Positions 17,060 to 25,792 of a DNA stretch of 64,000 nt are shown here, one piece after another. Source of the DNA: Bacteroidota bacterium (lineage in GTDB: Bacteria > Bacteroidota > Ignavibacteria > Ignavibacteriales > Melioribacteraceae); the NCBI GenBank assembly GCA_018829205.1, contig JAHJUE010000035.1, forward strand, positions 124,001 through 188,000, written 5' to 3'. The translations under genes and the position numbers were made by a program. The notes beneath the pieces were generated by a model, which did no database searches, was not told the DNA's origin, and was given only the letters and a program-made list of their open reading frames with translations. Position 1 is the first letter of the stretch; each line of letters starts with the position of its first letter.

Positions 17060-18712
17060 ATGTTTAGAAATTATTTCTATATAAACAGAGCGGTTACCGA
17101 GCTGAATAATATTCTGCCCGGCTTAAGAATTGATGAAATATTCACACAGGATAAGAATAAATTATATTTCGCAATCGGAAATAAAGAGTTTCCATACAGG
17201 CATCTAATAATTTCAACCGACCAGAACATTCCATACTTCCAGATTAAAAACGAACATTATAAAGCGAAAAAAAATTCTGCTTCTTTTTTCAACAATCTTC
17301 TGCCGGATGAAATTATTAATGTTGAAATAGCGGAAAACGACAGAATAATTAGGATAAATCTAAAATCGGCAGGAGTATATTTTACAATCAGAGGCCGTGA
17401 TACAAATATTATAATAATAAATTCCGATAGGAATTATGAGTCATTTAAAAAGATTTTATGTAATGAAGAAGAAATTATAAACGATTTGTTAAATTCAACT
17501 TATTCAGCTAACGCGGTTATCCCCGACTTAAGCGAGTTTGGTTTTTCGGGACTTCAATATCCCGAGCTTAGAAAATTATTTTCCAGAATTCCAAAAGATA
17601 TGTTTATTGAAGCTAAAGCAAGAACTCACTCCGATTCAAATGAAGAATTCAAAAATAATTTATATGCCGTAATCTTAGAAGTATTCTCAGAGAATATTTC
17701 AGTGTTTTATGATGAAGCTGAAAACAAAATGTTCTTTCTCCCCGCCTCTTTCCTTAAATCCAAAGAAAATAATAAAGCCGAAAGAGCGGAGAATTATTTA
17801 AACGCAATAAATAAATATATATCGTTAAAGTATAAAAATGAGAGTTCATCGAGTATTAGAGATGAAATTTCGAAATATCTCGATAAGGAACTATATAAAC
17901 TTTCCGGTAAATTAAATAGTCTTAGAAAAAGAATTGATGAAGGTTCAAAAGAAGAAATTTATAAAAACTTCGGAAATTTATTACTGACAAATATCCATCT
18001 TCTCGACGAATCATTATTTAAAGGTGAAAACAGAAAAGATGAACTTGTACTTAACGATTATGAAACCGGAAATGATATCACAGTTAAATTAAATACAAAA
18101 ATTCAGCCCAAACAAAATATTGATTATTATTTCGACAAGTCACGTGATGAAAGAATTAATTACAGTAAATCAATTGAACTTTTTGAAGAATCGGAAAAAT
18201 CATATAATTATTTATTAAAAATAAAAACGGAATTTGAAAAATCGTCGACTTTGGATGAATTAAACGCGGTTAAAAGCAAACTTAAAATAAAAACGGATAA
18301 ACAGCCCGGTAAAAAAATGGAAGATCAGATAAAATTCAGACATTACTTAATTGAGGATAAGTATCACGTTTATATCGGAAGAGATAGTAAAAGCAATGAT
18401 CTGCTGTCAACGAAGTTCGCAAAACAGAATGATTACTGGTTTCACGCCCGCGGACTGCCGGGTTCACATGTAATACTAAGAGTAGATAATTCCAAAGAAG
18501 TCGTGCCAAAAAATGTGATTAAAGACGTTGCTTCAATTGCAGCATTTTTCAGTAAAGCAAAAACCGCCGGCACAGCGCCGGTAGCTTATACATTCGCCAA
18601 ATTCGTTTACAAGAAAAAAGGAATGGAACCGGGACAAGTAATTGTGCAGAAAGAAAAAGTAATTCTTGTAAAACCCGGAATCCCCGCAAATTGTGCGGTG
18701 CTTGAGGATTAA
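17060..18712 (+). CDS. rqcH: NFACT family protein, RqcH-like ribosome quality control factor
   Basis: The 550-residue protein has the NFACT layout: an N-terminal nuclease-like fold (about 1-230, with NRAVTELNNILPGLRIDEIF), a long coiled-coil middle (about 270-420) and a C-terminal NFACT-R domain with FRHYLIEDKYHVYIGRD and YWFHARGLPGSHVILRV. In other bacteria RqcH binds stalled 50S subunits and recruits tRNA-Ala to add alanine tails. The stop codon directly abuts the stop of the convergent SDR gene, with no spacer. Confidence 0.9.
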   Translation: MFRNYFYINRAVTELNNILPGLRIDEIFTQDKNKLYFAIGNKEFPYRHLIISTDQNIPYFQIKNEHYKAKKNSASFFNNLLPDEIINVEIAENDRIIRINLKSAGVYFTIRGRDTNIIIINSDRNYESFKKILCNEEEIINDLLNSTYSANAVIPDLSEFGFSGLQYPELRKLFSRIPKDMFIEAKARTHSDSNEEFKNNLYAVILEVFSENISVFYDEAENKMFFLPASFLKSKENNKAERAENYLNAINKYISLKYKNESSSSIRDEISKYLDKELYKLSGKLNSLRKRIDEGSKEEIYKNFGNLLLTNIHLLDESLFKGENRKDELVLNDYETGNDITVKLNTKIQPKQNIDYYFDKSRDERINYSKSIELFEESEKSYNYLLKIKTEFEKSSTLDELNAVKSKLKIKTDKQPGKKMEDQIKFRHYLIEDKYHVYIGRDSKSNDLLSTKFAKQNDYWFHARGLPGSHVILRVDNSKEVVPKNVIKDVASIAAFFSKAKTAGTAPVAYTFAKFVYKKKGMEPGQVIVQKEKVILVKPGIPANCAVLED

Positions 18713-19534
18713 CTAATTTCTTCCCTTCCAGGAACGCATGCTTTGCGGCACACCCATTAAAATTAAAATTGCCTGAAATAATTTATCAGGCATAATTCCT
18801 CTTAATAGAATTGCGATTTTTAATGTGCGGGGACGAAACATTATGTTTTTATCTTTTTTGATTGCTTTAATTATTGCTTTTGCAATTACGTCGTGACTTT
18901 TTAATAACGGAACAATTAAATTTCCCAACATACCTAATTTAGCTCCAGCAAATAGACCGGTCTGTATATAGCTAGGATGTATCGACACCCATCTTACATT
19001 TTTCCCGGCGTTCATTGATTCAAAACGCATGGATTCTGTAAGTCCCCAAACAGCCCATTTGGTTGCCGTATAAATTGATAAACCTGGAACACCTAACGCG
19101 CTTGACGCGGATGATATATTTATGACAAATCCTGAATTTCTTTTATTCATTGACGGGAGAAAAGCCCTTATTGTGTATATAAATGAGCGTAAGTTTACAT
19201 CGATAGTTTTTTCCCATTCTTCATCCGGCTGATCAAGAAAATCTCCTCCTTTTACATATCCCGCGTTGTTAATTAATATATCAATAGCGCCGAATTCATT
19301 TTCAATTATTTTTGCAGAATCATATACTTCATTTTTATTTGTTACATCTGTTTTCTTAACAAATACTTTTACCTTAGAAATCTTCTCAAGTTTTAATTTA
19401 GCTTCGGTTAATTCATTTTCAAATAAATCCAATAGAACAATATTGCATCCTTCATTTGCCAATCTTACGGCTGTCGCGAAACCAATTCCTTTTGCTCCAC
19501 CTGTTATTAATGCATTTTTCTCTTTTAATTTCAT
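18713..19534 (-). CDS. Short-chain dehydrogenase/reductase
   Basis: A classical SDR of 273 residues: cofactor loop TGGAKGIG at 11-18, NNAG at 89-92, Ser141/Ser142, and the catalytic Tyr155-x3-Lys159 in SIYTATKWAVWG. The acidic residue in LLDLFEN at the end of strand 2 favours NAD(H). A C-terminal basic tail (KKDKNIMFRPRTLKIAILL) resembles SDRs acting on lipophilic substrates such as 3-oxoacyl derivatives. The substrate is not determined. It is monocistronic on the minus strand. Confidence 0.9.
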   Translation of the reverse strand: MKLKEKNALITGGAKGIGFATAVRLANEGCNIVLLDLFENELTEAKLKLEKISKVKVFVKKTDVTNKNEVYDSAKIIENEFGAIDILINNAGYVKGGDFLDQPDEEWEKTIDVNLRSFIYTIRAFLPSMNKRNSGFVINISSASSALGVPGLSIYTATKWAVWGLTESMRFESMNAGKNVRWVSIHPSYIQTGLFAGAKLGMLGNLIVPLLKSHDVIAKAIIKAIKKDKNIMFRPRTLKIAILLRGIMPDKLFQAILILMGVPQSMRSWKGRN

Positions 19535-19611
19535 TTTAATTTCTCTTCATTTATAATTACTTTTATAAGTTAAAAATTTTGACGAACTAATTAACGAAAA
19601 CTATTAAGCAT

Positions 19612-20112
19612 TTGAAACCTGATTACAGAAAAATATTTATTATTGTTTTAGTTTCTTTCGCGCTGGGTTTTATATATAATTTCCTCTCGCAAAACGGAAT
19701 TTCAATAATTAGACAAGAAACCGAAATTATTTATGATGAAACCATAAATTACGACGGTAATAAAGATGATATAAAAATAAATGAAATCCGGGCCTTAAAC
19801 ACAGCCCAGGTTTACGAGATATTCACAAATAAAGAAGCAGTATTTGTTGACGCTAGAGACAGTTGGGATTTTTCCGACGGACATATACCCGGAGCGGTTA
19901 ACATACCTGAATATAAATTTACTCCGGATGATCCGAATATTAAATATTTAGATAAAAATCGCAAAATCATTGTCTATTGCGAAGGAGATCAATGCGAAGT
20001 AAGTCAACGTCTCGCAGTTGAACTACAAAAATTAGGTTATAAAAAAGTATGGATTTATTTTGGCGGTTGGAAGGAATGGTTTGAAAATAATCTTCCTGCC
20101 GAAAAACTATAG
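19612..20112 (+). CDS. Membrane-anchored rhodanese-like protein
   Basis: The 166-residue protein has an N-terminal membrane segment (FIIVLVSFALGFIYNFL) and a single rhodanese domain with VDARDSWDFSDGHIPGAVNI and the catalytic loop IVYCEGDQCEVS, where Cys123 would carry persulfide. Initiation is apparently at TTG 19612: an in-frame stop lies just upstream and no ATG is near. The next gene encodes a MauE/DoxX-type membrane protein with a CxC motif, a combination suggesting envelope thiol or sulfur chemistry. Confidence 0.83.
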   Translation: MKPDYRKIFIIVLVSFALGFIYNFLSQNGISIIRQETEIIYDETINYDGNKDDIKINEIRALNTAQVYEIFTNKEAVFVDARDSWDFSDGHIPGAVNIPEYKFTPDDPNIKYLDKNRKIIVYCEGDQCEVSQRLAVELQKLGYKKVWIYFGGWKEWFENNLPAEKL

Positions 20113-20194
20113 TCATATTATTCAGGTAAAACTTATTTCATTAATAGTTCATTTTATACAATACGGCTGTTTTGTCAAATAAAACAAAAACATT

Positions 20195-20635
20195 ATGAAA
20201 GATATTCTAAGAAATAAATACTTGCTCTTAGTTTCGCGAATCATTCTTGCACTCATTTTTGTGTTTGCCGGCATTGAGAAAATATCTAATCCTGAGCAAT
20301 TTGCCGTGTCAATTTCTAATTACAGAATATTTCCTGTAATTTCTCTTAATATAATCGCAATAACTCTCCCCTGGCTTGAGGTAATAACCGGAGTATTATT
20401 GCTTTTCGGAGTCGCCGTAAAGGAAAATTCGGCGGTAATCGGAACTCTAATGATTCTTTTTACAGTTTTTGTATTTACAGCTATGCTCCGTGGTTTGGAT
20501 ATCGACTGCGGATGTTTTGCAACTTCGGACGGTCAGAAAGTCGGATTGATTAAAATATTAGAAAACATAGGATTAATATTACTATCTATTCATGTCTATT
20601 TTTTCCATCACAAATTATTTTCTATTGAGAACTAA
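20195..20635 (+). CDS. MauE/DoxX-family redox-associated membrane protein
   Basis: The 146-residue protein has four membrane helices, with the first-helix motif ILALIFVFAGIEKISNPEQF typical of MauE/DoxX proteins and a loop Asp-Cys-Gly-Cys-Phe after helix 3, which gives a redox-capable CxC pair. Relatives pass electrons across the membrane to periplasmic disulfide or sulfur proteins. It follows the rhodanese gene by 82 bases and precedes the GT9 genes by three bases. Confidence 0.82.
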   Translation: MKDILRNKYLLLVSRIILALIFVFAGIEKISNPEQFAVSISNYRIFPVISLNIIAITLPWLEVITGVLLLFGVAVKENSAVIGTLMILFTVFVFTAMLRGLDIDCGCFATSDGQKVGLIKILENIGLILLSIHVYFFHHKLFSIEN

Positions 20636-20638
20636 CTA

Positions 20639-21691
20639 ATGCTCCCAATAAATAAAGAAAAAGTAAATAAAATACTCATCATTAAATTGCGCGGTATTGG
20701 TGATGTAATACTTTCCACAGTTGTTTTTGATAATCTTAGAAAAGATTTCCCGAACTCGCAAATAGATTTTCTGACTGAAAAACCGAGTAAAAATGCGCTG
20801 CAAGATCTAAAAATAATTGATAATATTCTGATCTTTGACAGAAAAAGCACATGGAATAGATTCAAACAAATATTTGAAATTAGAAGAAAAAAGTACAATT
20901 TAGTTCTTGATTTCTTTTCGAATCCTAGTACTGCATTAATTACATTTTTTAGCGGAGCATCGTACAGGGTAGGATTCCCTTATGAAGGTAGAAAATACGC
21001 CTATAATATCTTCGGGCCGAAAGAAAGAGATAAATTCCACGCCGCTCAGCTTCATATTGAGTTTTTAAAGAGAATCGGCTTAAGCTCCGATTCATTAGAG
21101 CTTTATTTCGGTTTGTCTGATTCTGATAAGACATTTTCTTATAACTATTTATCTTCAAACACTTCAAATGATAAATTGGTTGTTGGAATATCTCCTAGCG
21201 GAGGATGGGATTCTAAAAAATGCGATCCGGTAAAATTTGCCGAAATAGCTGATAACATTGCAGAAAAATATGATGCTCAGATATTATTGCTTTGGGGTCC
21301 GGACGATAAAGTAGATGCTCTTCAAATTCATAATATAATGAAACATAAATCAATTCTTGCTCCCGATACTGATATAAAAAAAATGGCCGCATTACTTAGC
21401 GGATGTGATTTTGTTGTGGCAAATGATAGCGGACCAATGCATATCTGTACCGCTGTTGGAACCCCGGTTTTAAGTCTGCATGGACCTACAAATCCTTATC
21501 TTCAAGGCCCTTTTGGAGATAAGCATGAATGGATACGTATTGATGAATTAGAATGTATTGAATGTAATCTATTAAAATGTCCTAAAAAACATGAATGTTT
21601 CCTAGATTTACCGATTGAAAGGGTTATGAAGAAAATAGATTCTTTAATAAAAAAGAACAGTTTATTAGAGCGCTTAAATGAAAAAAATTGA
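20639..21691 (+). CDS. Family 9 glycosyltransferase (heptosyltransferase-like), copy 1
   Basis: The 350-residue GT-B enzyme opens with KILIIKLRGIGDVILSTVVF, the GT9 nucleotide-sugar signature, and continues with VVGISPSGGWDSKKC and the donor-binding VANDSGPMHICTAVGTPVLSLHGPT. The C-terminal Cys pattern (CIECNLLKCPKKHEC) is common in GT9. Such enzymes transfer heptose or related sugars onto lipopolysaccharide core in the cytoplasm. It is the first of three consecutive GT9 genes and overlaps the next by 14 bases. The exact sugar is unknown. Confidence 0.9.
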   Translation: MLPINKEKVNKILIIKLRGIGDVILSTVVFDNLRKDFPNSQIDFLTEKPSKNALQDLKIIDNILIFDRKSTWNRFKQIFEIRRKKYNLVLDFFSNPSTALITFFSGASYRVGFPYEGRKYAYNIFGPKERDKFHAAQLHIEFLKRIGLSSDSLELYFGLSDSDKTFSYNYLSSNTSNDKLVVGISPSGGWDSKKCDPVKFAEIADNIAEKYDAQILLLWGPDDKVDALQIHNIMKHKSILAPDTDIKKMAALLSGCDFVVANDSGPMHICTAVGTPVLSLHGPTNPYLQGPFGDKHEWIRIDELECIECNLLKCPKKHECFLDLPIERVMKKIDSLIKKNSLLERLNEKN

Positions 21692-22763
21692 ATTTGCTCT
21701 AAAAAATGTTCTATTAAGAATTATGCTTCATTTTAATTCGGTGAATAAAAAAAACGAATCAATTAAGCTTGCTCCCGATTCAACTATTTTATTTATCAGA
21801 CTTAATAAAATCGGGGATGCCCTTGTAACTACGCCGCTAATTAAATTGATAAAGGAAAAGACCGGCTGCCGTGTAACAATTCTTGCGGATAGAAAAAATC
21901 ATTTCATTTTTAATGACCCGGATTTATACGATGAAATATTTATATTTCAAAAAGGATTCGGCGCCTTTAAAAAACTTGTAAAAAAATTAAACGCTTTAAA
22001 ATTTGACGCGGTGATTGATCTTCATGATGATGTTTCAACTACAGTAAGTTTTTTAATAGCTTCCATACATGCTCCGGTTAAAATAGGACTTCAAAAAGGA
22101 AATGAAAATATCTATACCTATATTGTGAATAAACTTGCTCCGGACTCAAATCATGTAGTATTAAGAATTTTGGAATTCGCAAAAGTATTCGATATAAAAT
22201 ATAATTTGGAGAATATAAATATTCATTTCCCGCTAAATGAAAGTTCTTTAAATAAGATCAACAAATTCATTAAAAGTAATTATAATGGTAATTTTGATAA
22301 TAAATTTCTTGCAGGCGTTAATATTTCAGCTGGAAGCGACGCCCGCTTTTGGGGCGTTAATAGATTTAAGAAAATAATAAGTTTTCTGGAAAACTATGAT
22401 CTTAATATTCTTATTATTTCGACAGAGAATGAAAAACATTTAGCCGATAAAATTTCAGATAATAAATATCCGGTTTTTACAACGCCTGATTTTAACGAAT
22501 TTGCGGCCGCTGTTTCAAAACTTAATTTTTTATTTACACCAGATACTTCAATAGTACATTTGGCTTCCGCATATGAAATTCCTATGTTTGGAATATATGT
22601 AAAATATAATACTCCAGATATGATCTGGTCCCCTTTCAAATCGGATTTTGATTGTGTAATTACTGAAGAACCGAATTTTAAGAACTTAGATTACGATCAA
22701 GTAAAAGAAAAATTTAAAACCTTTTTTGAGAAAATTTATGAGCAAAGAAATACCAAAATGTAA
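21678..22763 (+). CDS. Family 9 glycosyltransferase (heptosyltransferase-like), copy 2
   Basis: 361 residues. The GT9 start lies at residues about 30-55 (ILFIRLNKIGDALVTTPLIK). Later segments include FLAGVNISAGSDARFWG and FTPDTSIVHLASAYEIPMFGIY; the last aligns with the donor-binding loop of GT9 enzymes, but with TS where the first copy has SG before the P/I-hinge. It lacks the C-terminal cysteine cluster of copies 1 and 3. It overlaps both neighbours, so all three are translated from one message. Confidence 0.88.
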   Translation: MKKIEFALKNVLLRIMLHFNSVNKKNESIKLAPDSTILFIRLNKIGDALVTTPLIKLIKEKTGCRVTILADRKNHFIFNDPDLYDEIFIFQKGFGAFKKLVKKLNALKFDAVIDLHDDVSTTVSFLIASIHAPVKIGLQKGNENIYTYIVNKLAPDSNHVVLRILEFAKVFDIKYNLENINIHFPLNESSLNKINKFIKSNYNGNFDNKFLAGVNISAGSDARFWGVNRFKKIISFLENYDLNILIISTENEKHLADKISDNKYPVFTTPDFNEFAAAVSKLNFLFTPDTSIVHLASAYEIPMFGIYVKYNTPDMIWSPFKSDFDCVITEEPNFKNLDYDQVKEKFKTFFEKIYEQRNTKM

Positions 22764-23862
22764 AAAATTCACAGGTTATAAACCTTGTTACCCAGATCAT
22801 AATTGCTGGGAAGACGGATGTAAAGATAATTTGGCAATAGGCACCAAAATATTAATAATTAACCTCGATGCTATGGGCGATGTTTTAATGAGTACAGCCC
22901 AGCTTCCGGGATTAAAAAGAAAATTCCCAGTTTCAACAATATATTGGATAACGTTAAAAAATGCGGTTGGATTGTTAAAACATAATCCCCTGATTGATAA
23001 AGTTTTTCCTTACGACTTTGAATCAATCTCCGTATTAAATGAACTTAAATTTGATTATGTAATGAATGTGGACAAATCCCAGAGGTCCGGTGCCTTGGCA
23101 ATGTCAATAAAAGCCGATAAAAAATTAGGATTCGGCGTTAACGAAGACGGTAAAATAATTCCTTTAAACGAAGGCGCGTATTATAATTATCGTTTAGGAA
23201 TGGATGACAATTTAAAATTCATGATAAATAATAGAACCGGTCAGGATTATTTATCTGAGACTTTTGAGAATGATTATAAAAATGATGAATATGTGTTTAA
23301 ATTTTCGGATGATGAACTTCTCTTTACAGCAGATTATAAAAATGAAGTTGGACTGACAGATAAGGATGAAATTATAGGATTTAATACCGGCTGTTCCGAA
23401 TTATTCCCCAATAAAAAAATGACACTCGAACAGCATGAAGTTCTTATTGAAAGATTTCTATCTTATAATAGATTTAAGATTGTTCTTTTAGGAGGACCCG
23501 AAGATACGGAACGAAATAATTATCTTGAAGAAACATTTAGGGGTAAAATTATAAGTACTCCGACAACAATGGGTGTAAGAAAAGGCGCTTGTTTTGAAAA
23601 TATTCCTCAACTTATTATAACAGGCGATACTTTCGGAATGCATTTGGCAATCGCTTTGAAAAAATATGTAATTGCCTGGTTTGGATTAAGCTGCTGGACC
23701 GAAATTGAACTATATAATCGCGGAGTTATATTATACCCTGCCGGACTTGATTGCGCTCCCTGCTGGAAAAAAGAATGTCCATATAATCTTGAATGCATTC
23801 AAATGATTGATCTCGAACGAATTGAAAATGAAACAGTAAAATATTTTGATTCCAAAAAATAA
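22738..23862 (+). CDS. Family 9 glycosyltransferase (heptosyltransferase-like), copy 3
   Basis: About 374 residues from ATG 22738; an in-frame TTG 12 bases upstream is less likely. An unusual cysteine-rich leader (CKKFTGYKPCYPDHNCWEDGC) precedes the GT9 signature ILIINLDAMGDVLMSTAQLP. The donor loop IITGDTFGMHLAIALKKYVI and a C-terminal cluster CAPCWKKECPYNLEC follow. The eight or so cysteines at the two ends could form a metal site. It overlaps copy 2 by 26 bases. Confidence 0.87.
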   Translation: MSKEIPKCKKFTGYKPCYPDHNCWEDGCKDNLAIGTKILIINLDAMGDVLMSTAQLPGLKRKFPVSTIYWITLKNAVGLLKHNPLIDKVFPYDFESISVLNELKFDYVMNVDKSQRSGALAMSIKADKKLGFGVNEDGKIIPLNEGAYYNYRLGMDDNLKFMINNRTGQDYLSETFENDYKNDEYVFKFSDDELLFTADYKNEVGLTDKDEIIGFNTGCSELFPNKKMTLEQHEVLIERFLSYNRFKIVLLGGPEDTERNNYLEETFRGKIISTPTTMGVRKGACFENIPQLIITGDTFGMHLAIALKKYVIAWFGLSCWTEIELYNRGVILYPAGLDCAPCWKKECPYNLECIQMIDLERIENETVKYFDSKK

Positions 23863-23908
23863 TTTTAAGATGTAGCGGACGAAGTTTTTGCTTTTACGGC
23901 AATAAAAA

Positions 23909-24793
23909 ATGAAAACGAAAAGAATTGACATAATACAAAGGTATAATGATTTAAATCGACCGTTAATTCTCGACGGCGCAATGGGCAGTTTACTTATTCA
24001 GCGCGGTATTGAATATGACCCTTTCCTTTGGACTTCAAAAGCAAATATTACTTCGCCTCAATTAGTTAAAGAGCTTCATAATAATTATATAAATTCTGGC
24101 GCTGATATTATTACAACAAATACATTCAGAACAAATCCCGCCGCTTATAAAAATACATATTTAAATATTTCTAATGAAACATTTGTAAATATGTCTGTAA
24201 GCCTTGCAATGGAAGCAAGGAAAGAAAAAGAAATAATTATAGCCGGTTCAAACGCTCCGGCCGAAGATTGTTATCAGGCTGAAAGGACAATTTCATTTAT
24301 TGAGCTTGAGTTTAATCACAAGTCGCATATTCAAATGCTTTGGGATTCAGGTGTAGACATAATATGGAATGAAACATTCAGCCACATGGATGAAATTAAA
24401 ATTGTCTGCGAGTATTGTTCCTCTAATAATATTCCTTTTGTTATAAATTTCTTTTTTAATGAAAATCTAAAATTATTATGCGGCGAGACTTTAATTAAAG
24501 CGGTTGATTATGTTTTGAGATATTATCCTGTAGCTATTGGATACAACTGTATTACGCCGAATATATTTTCAAAAAACCATTTCTTTAATTTTAATCATCC
24601 TTGGGGATTTTATCTTAACTGCGGTTCGGGAAAATATACAGATAAAACTATAAAGTGCGGTATTTCGCCGGAAGAATATTTAGCTTTTATTAAACCTTAT
24701 TTAAGGCAGAAGCCTTTATTTATTGGATCATGCTGCGGTTCAACCCCGGAACATACAAAAAATATTAAGGATTATATTAATAAAGAATATTGA
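23909..24793 (+). CDS. Homocysteine S-methyltransferase family protein
   Basis: The 294-residue barrel begins LILDGAMGSLLIQRG, as in MetH N-terminal and BHMT/MmuM enzymes, with TTNTFRTNPAAY and the zinc ligands in GYNC (Cys214) and GSCCGSTPEH (Cys275, Cys276). The three cysteines needed for zinc and homocysteine thiolate activation are present. Methyl donor is not evident; S-methylmethionine or another small donor is possible, since no cobalamin or folate domain is attached. It follows the GT9 cluster by 46 bases. Confidence 0.85.
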   Translation: MKTKRIDIIQRYNDLNRPLILDGAMGSLLIQRGIEYDPFLWTSKANITSPQLVKELHNNYINSGADIITTNTFRTNPAAYKNTYLNISNETFVNMSVSLAMEARKEKEIIIAGSNAPAEDCYQAERTISFIELEFNHKSHIQMLWDSGVDIIWNETFSHMDEIKIVCEYCSSNNIPFVINFFFNENLKLLCGETLIKAVDYVLRYYPVAIGYNCITPNIFSKNHFFNFNHPWGFYLNCGSGKYTDKTIKCGISPEEYLAFIKPYLRQKPLFIGSCCGSTPEHTKNIKDYINKEY

Positions 24794-24817
24794 AATAGTA
24801 TCGTGTATTATGTGTAT

Positions 24818-24876
24818 TGTCATTCCGGCAATCTTTTATGCCGGAATCCGCTAACTAAGAATTATAAGATTCCCGC
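24818..24876. repeat. Dispersed intergenic repeat, copy 2
   Basis: Shorter relative of 1628-1732: TGTCATTC, GCAATC, TGCCGGAATC, TAACT and ATTCCCGC occur in the same order. The first half is itself a hairpin (ATTCCGGCA / TGCCGGAAT). It lacks the nested insert hairpins of copy 1. It lies between the methyltransferase gene and ispE. Confidence 0.7.
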
Positions 24877-24912
24877 AAAATACATGTGGAAATTACAAAA
24901 GAAGAGAATTAA

Positions 24913-25752
24913 ATGAAATATATTGAGATAAAAGCTCCCGCTAAAATTAATTTTGGTTTGAACATTGTTTCAAAAAGAAGTGACGGCTTTCATAACCTTG
25001 AGACTATTTTTTATCCTATTAATGATTTTTTTGATGTTATAAAAATTGATAAGTCGGAACATTTTCTATTTACTTGCGATAATCCGGAATTAGAAAACGA
25101 TAAAAATAATCTTATACTAAAAGCCGTAAAACTTTTAGAAAAGATTTATTCAAAAATTTTTGCTGTAAATATTCATCTTGAAAAAAAAATACCGATTGGC
25201 GCGGGATTAGGAGGCGGAAGTTCCGATGCGGCAGCGGTTTTAATTTCATTAAACGAAATGTTCAAACTTGGAATTAAACATGAGCAAATGATTAATTTAG
25301 CTTTGGAATTAGGTTCAGATGTGCCTTTTTTTATTAAAGCAAAACCGTCAATTGGCACTTCGAGAGGCGAAATATTAAAACAGATTGATCTTGAATTGGA
25401 ATATCCCATACTTATTATAAATCCCGGAATTCATATCTCAACAAAAGAGGCTTTTCAGAATATAACTCCGAAACCATCGGCTTATAATTATCTCTCTAAT
25501 GGAATTAATAAGTTAGATGATTGGAGTATGATTAAAGAAAATATTAAAAATGACTTTGAAGATTATGTGTTCAGTAAATACCCTGAAGTAAAATATATAA
25601 AAGAAAAAATGTATGAATACGGCTCTTTGTTTTCATTGATGAGCGGCAGCGGTTCAACCGTATTTGGGATATTTGACACTATTGAAAAAGCAGAACTTGC
25701 ATACGAGTTGTTCCCTGGAAACTATCTTAAAGTAATATCGCGGAATGTATAA
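24913..25752 (+). CDS. ispE: 4-diphosphocytidyl-2-C-methyl-D-erythritol kinase
   Basis: The 279-residue GHMP kinase phosphorylates CDP-ME in the MEP isoprenoid pathway. It has the N-terminal APAKINFGLNI with Lys11, the glycine-rich ATP loop PIGAGLGGGSSDAAA around residues 94-108, catalytic Asp136 in LGSDVPFF, and the C-terminal MSGSGSTVFGIF. Length is standard. A GAAGAG ribosome-binding site precedes ATG 24913. Confidence 0.95.
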   Translation: MKYIEIKAPAKINFGLNIVSKRSDGFHNLETIFYPINDFFDVIKIDKSEHFLFTCDNPELENDKNNLILKAVKLLEKIYSKIFAVNIHLEKKIPIGAGLGGGSSDAAAVLISLNEMFKLGIKHEQMINLALELGSDVPFFIKAKPSIGTSRGEILKQIDLELEYPILIINPGIHISTKEAFQNITPKPSAYNYLSNGINKLDDWSMIKENIKNDFEDYVFSKYPEVKYIKEKMYEYGSLFSLMSGSGSTVFGIFDTIEKAELAYELFPGNYLKVISRNV

Positions 25753-25792
25753 ATTGTGATTTGTAATTTTTAGAAGAAGAATCTTCCAGTTA

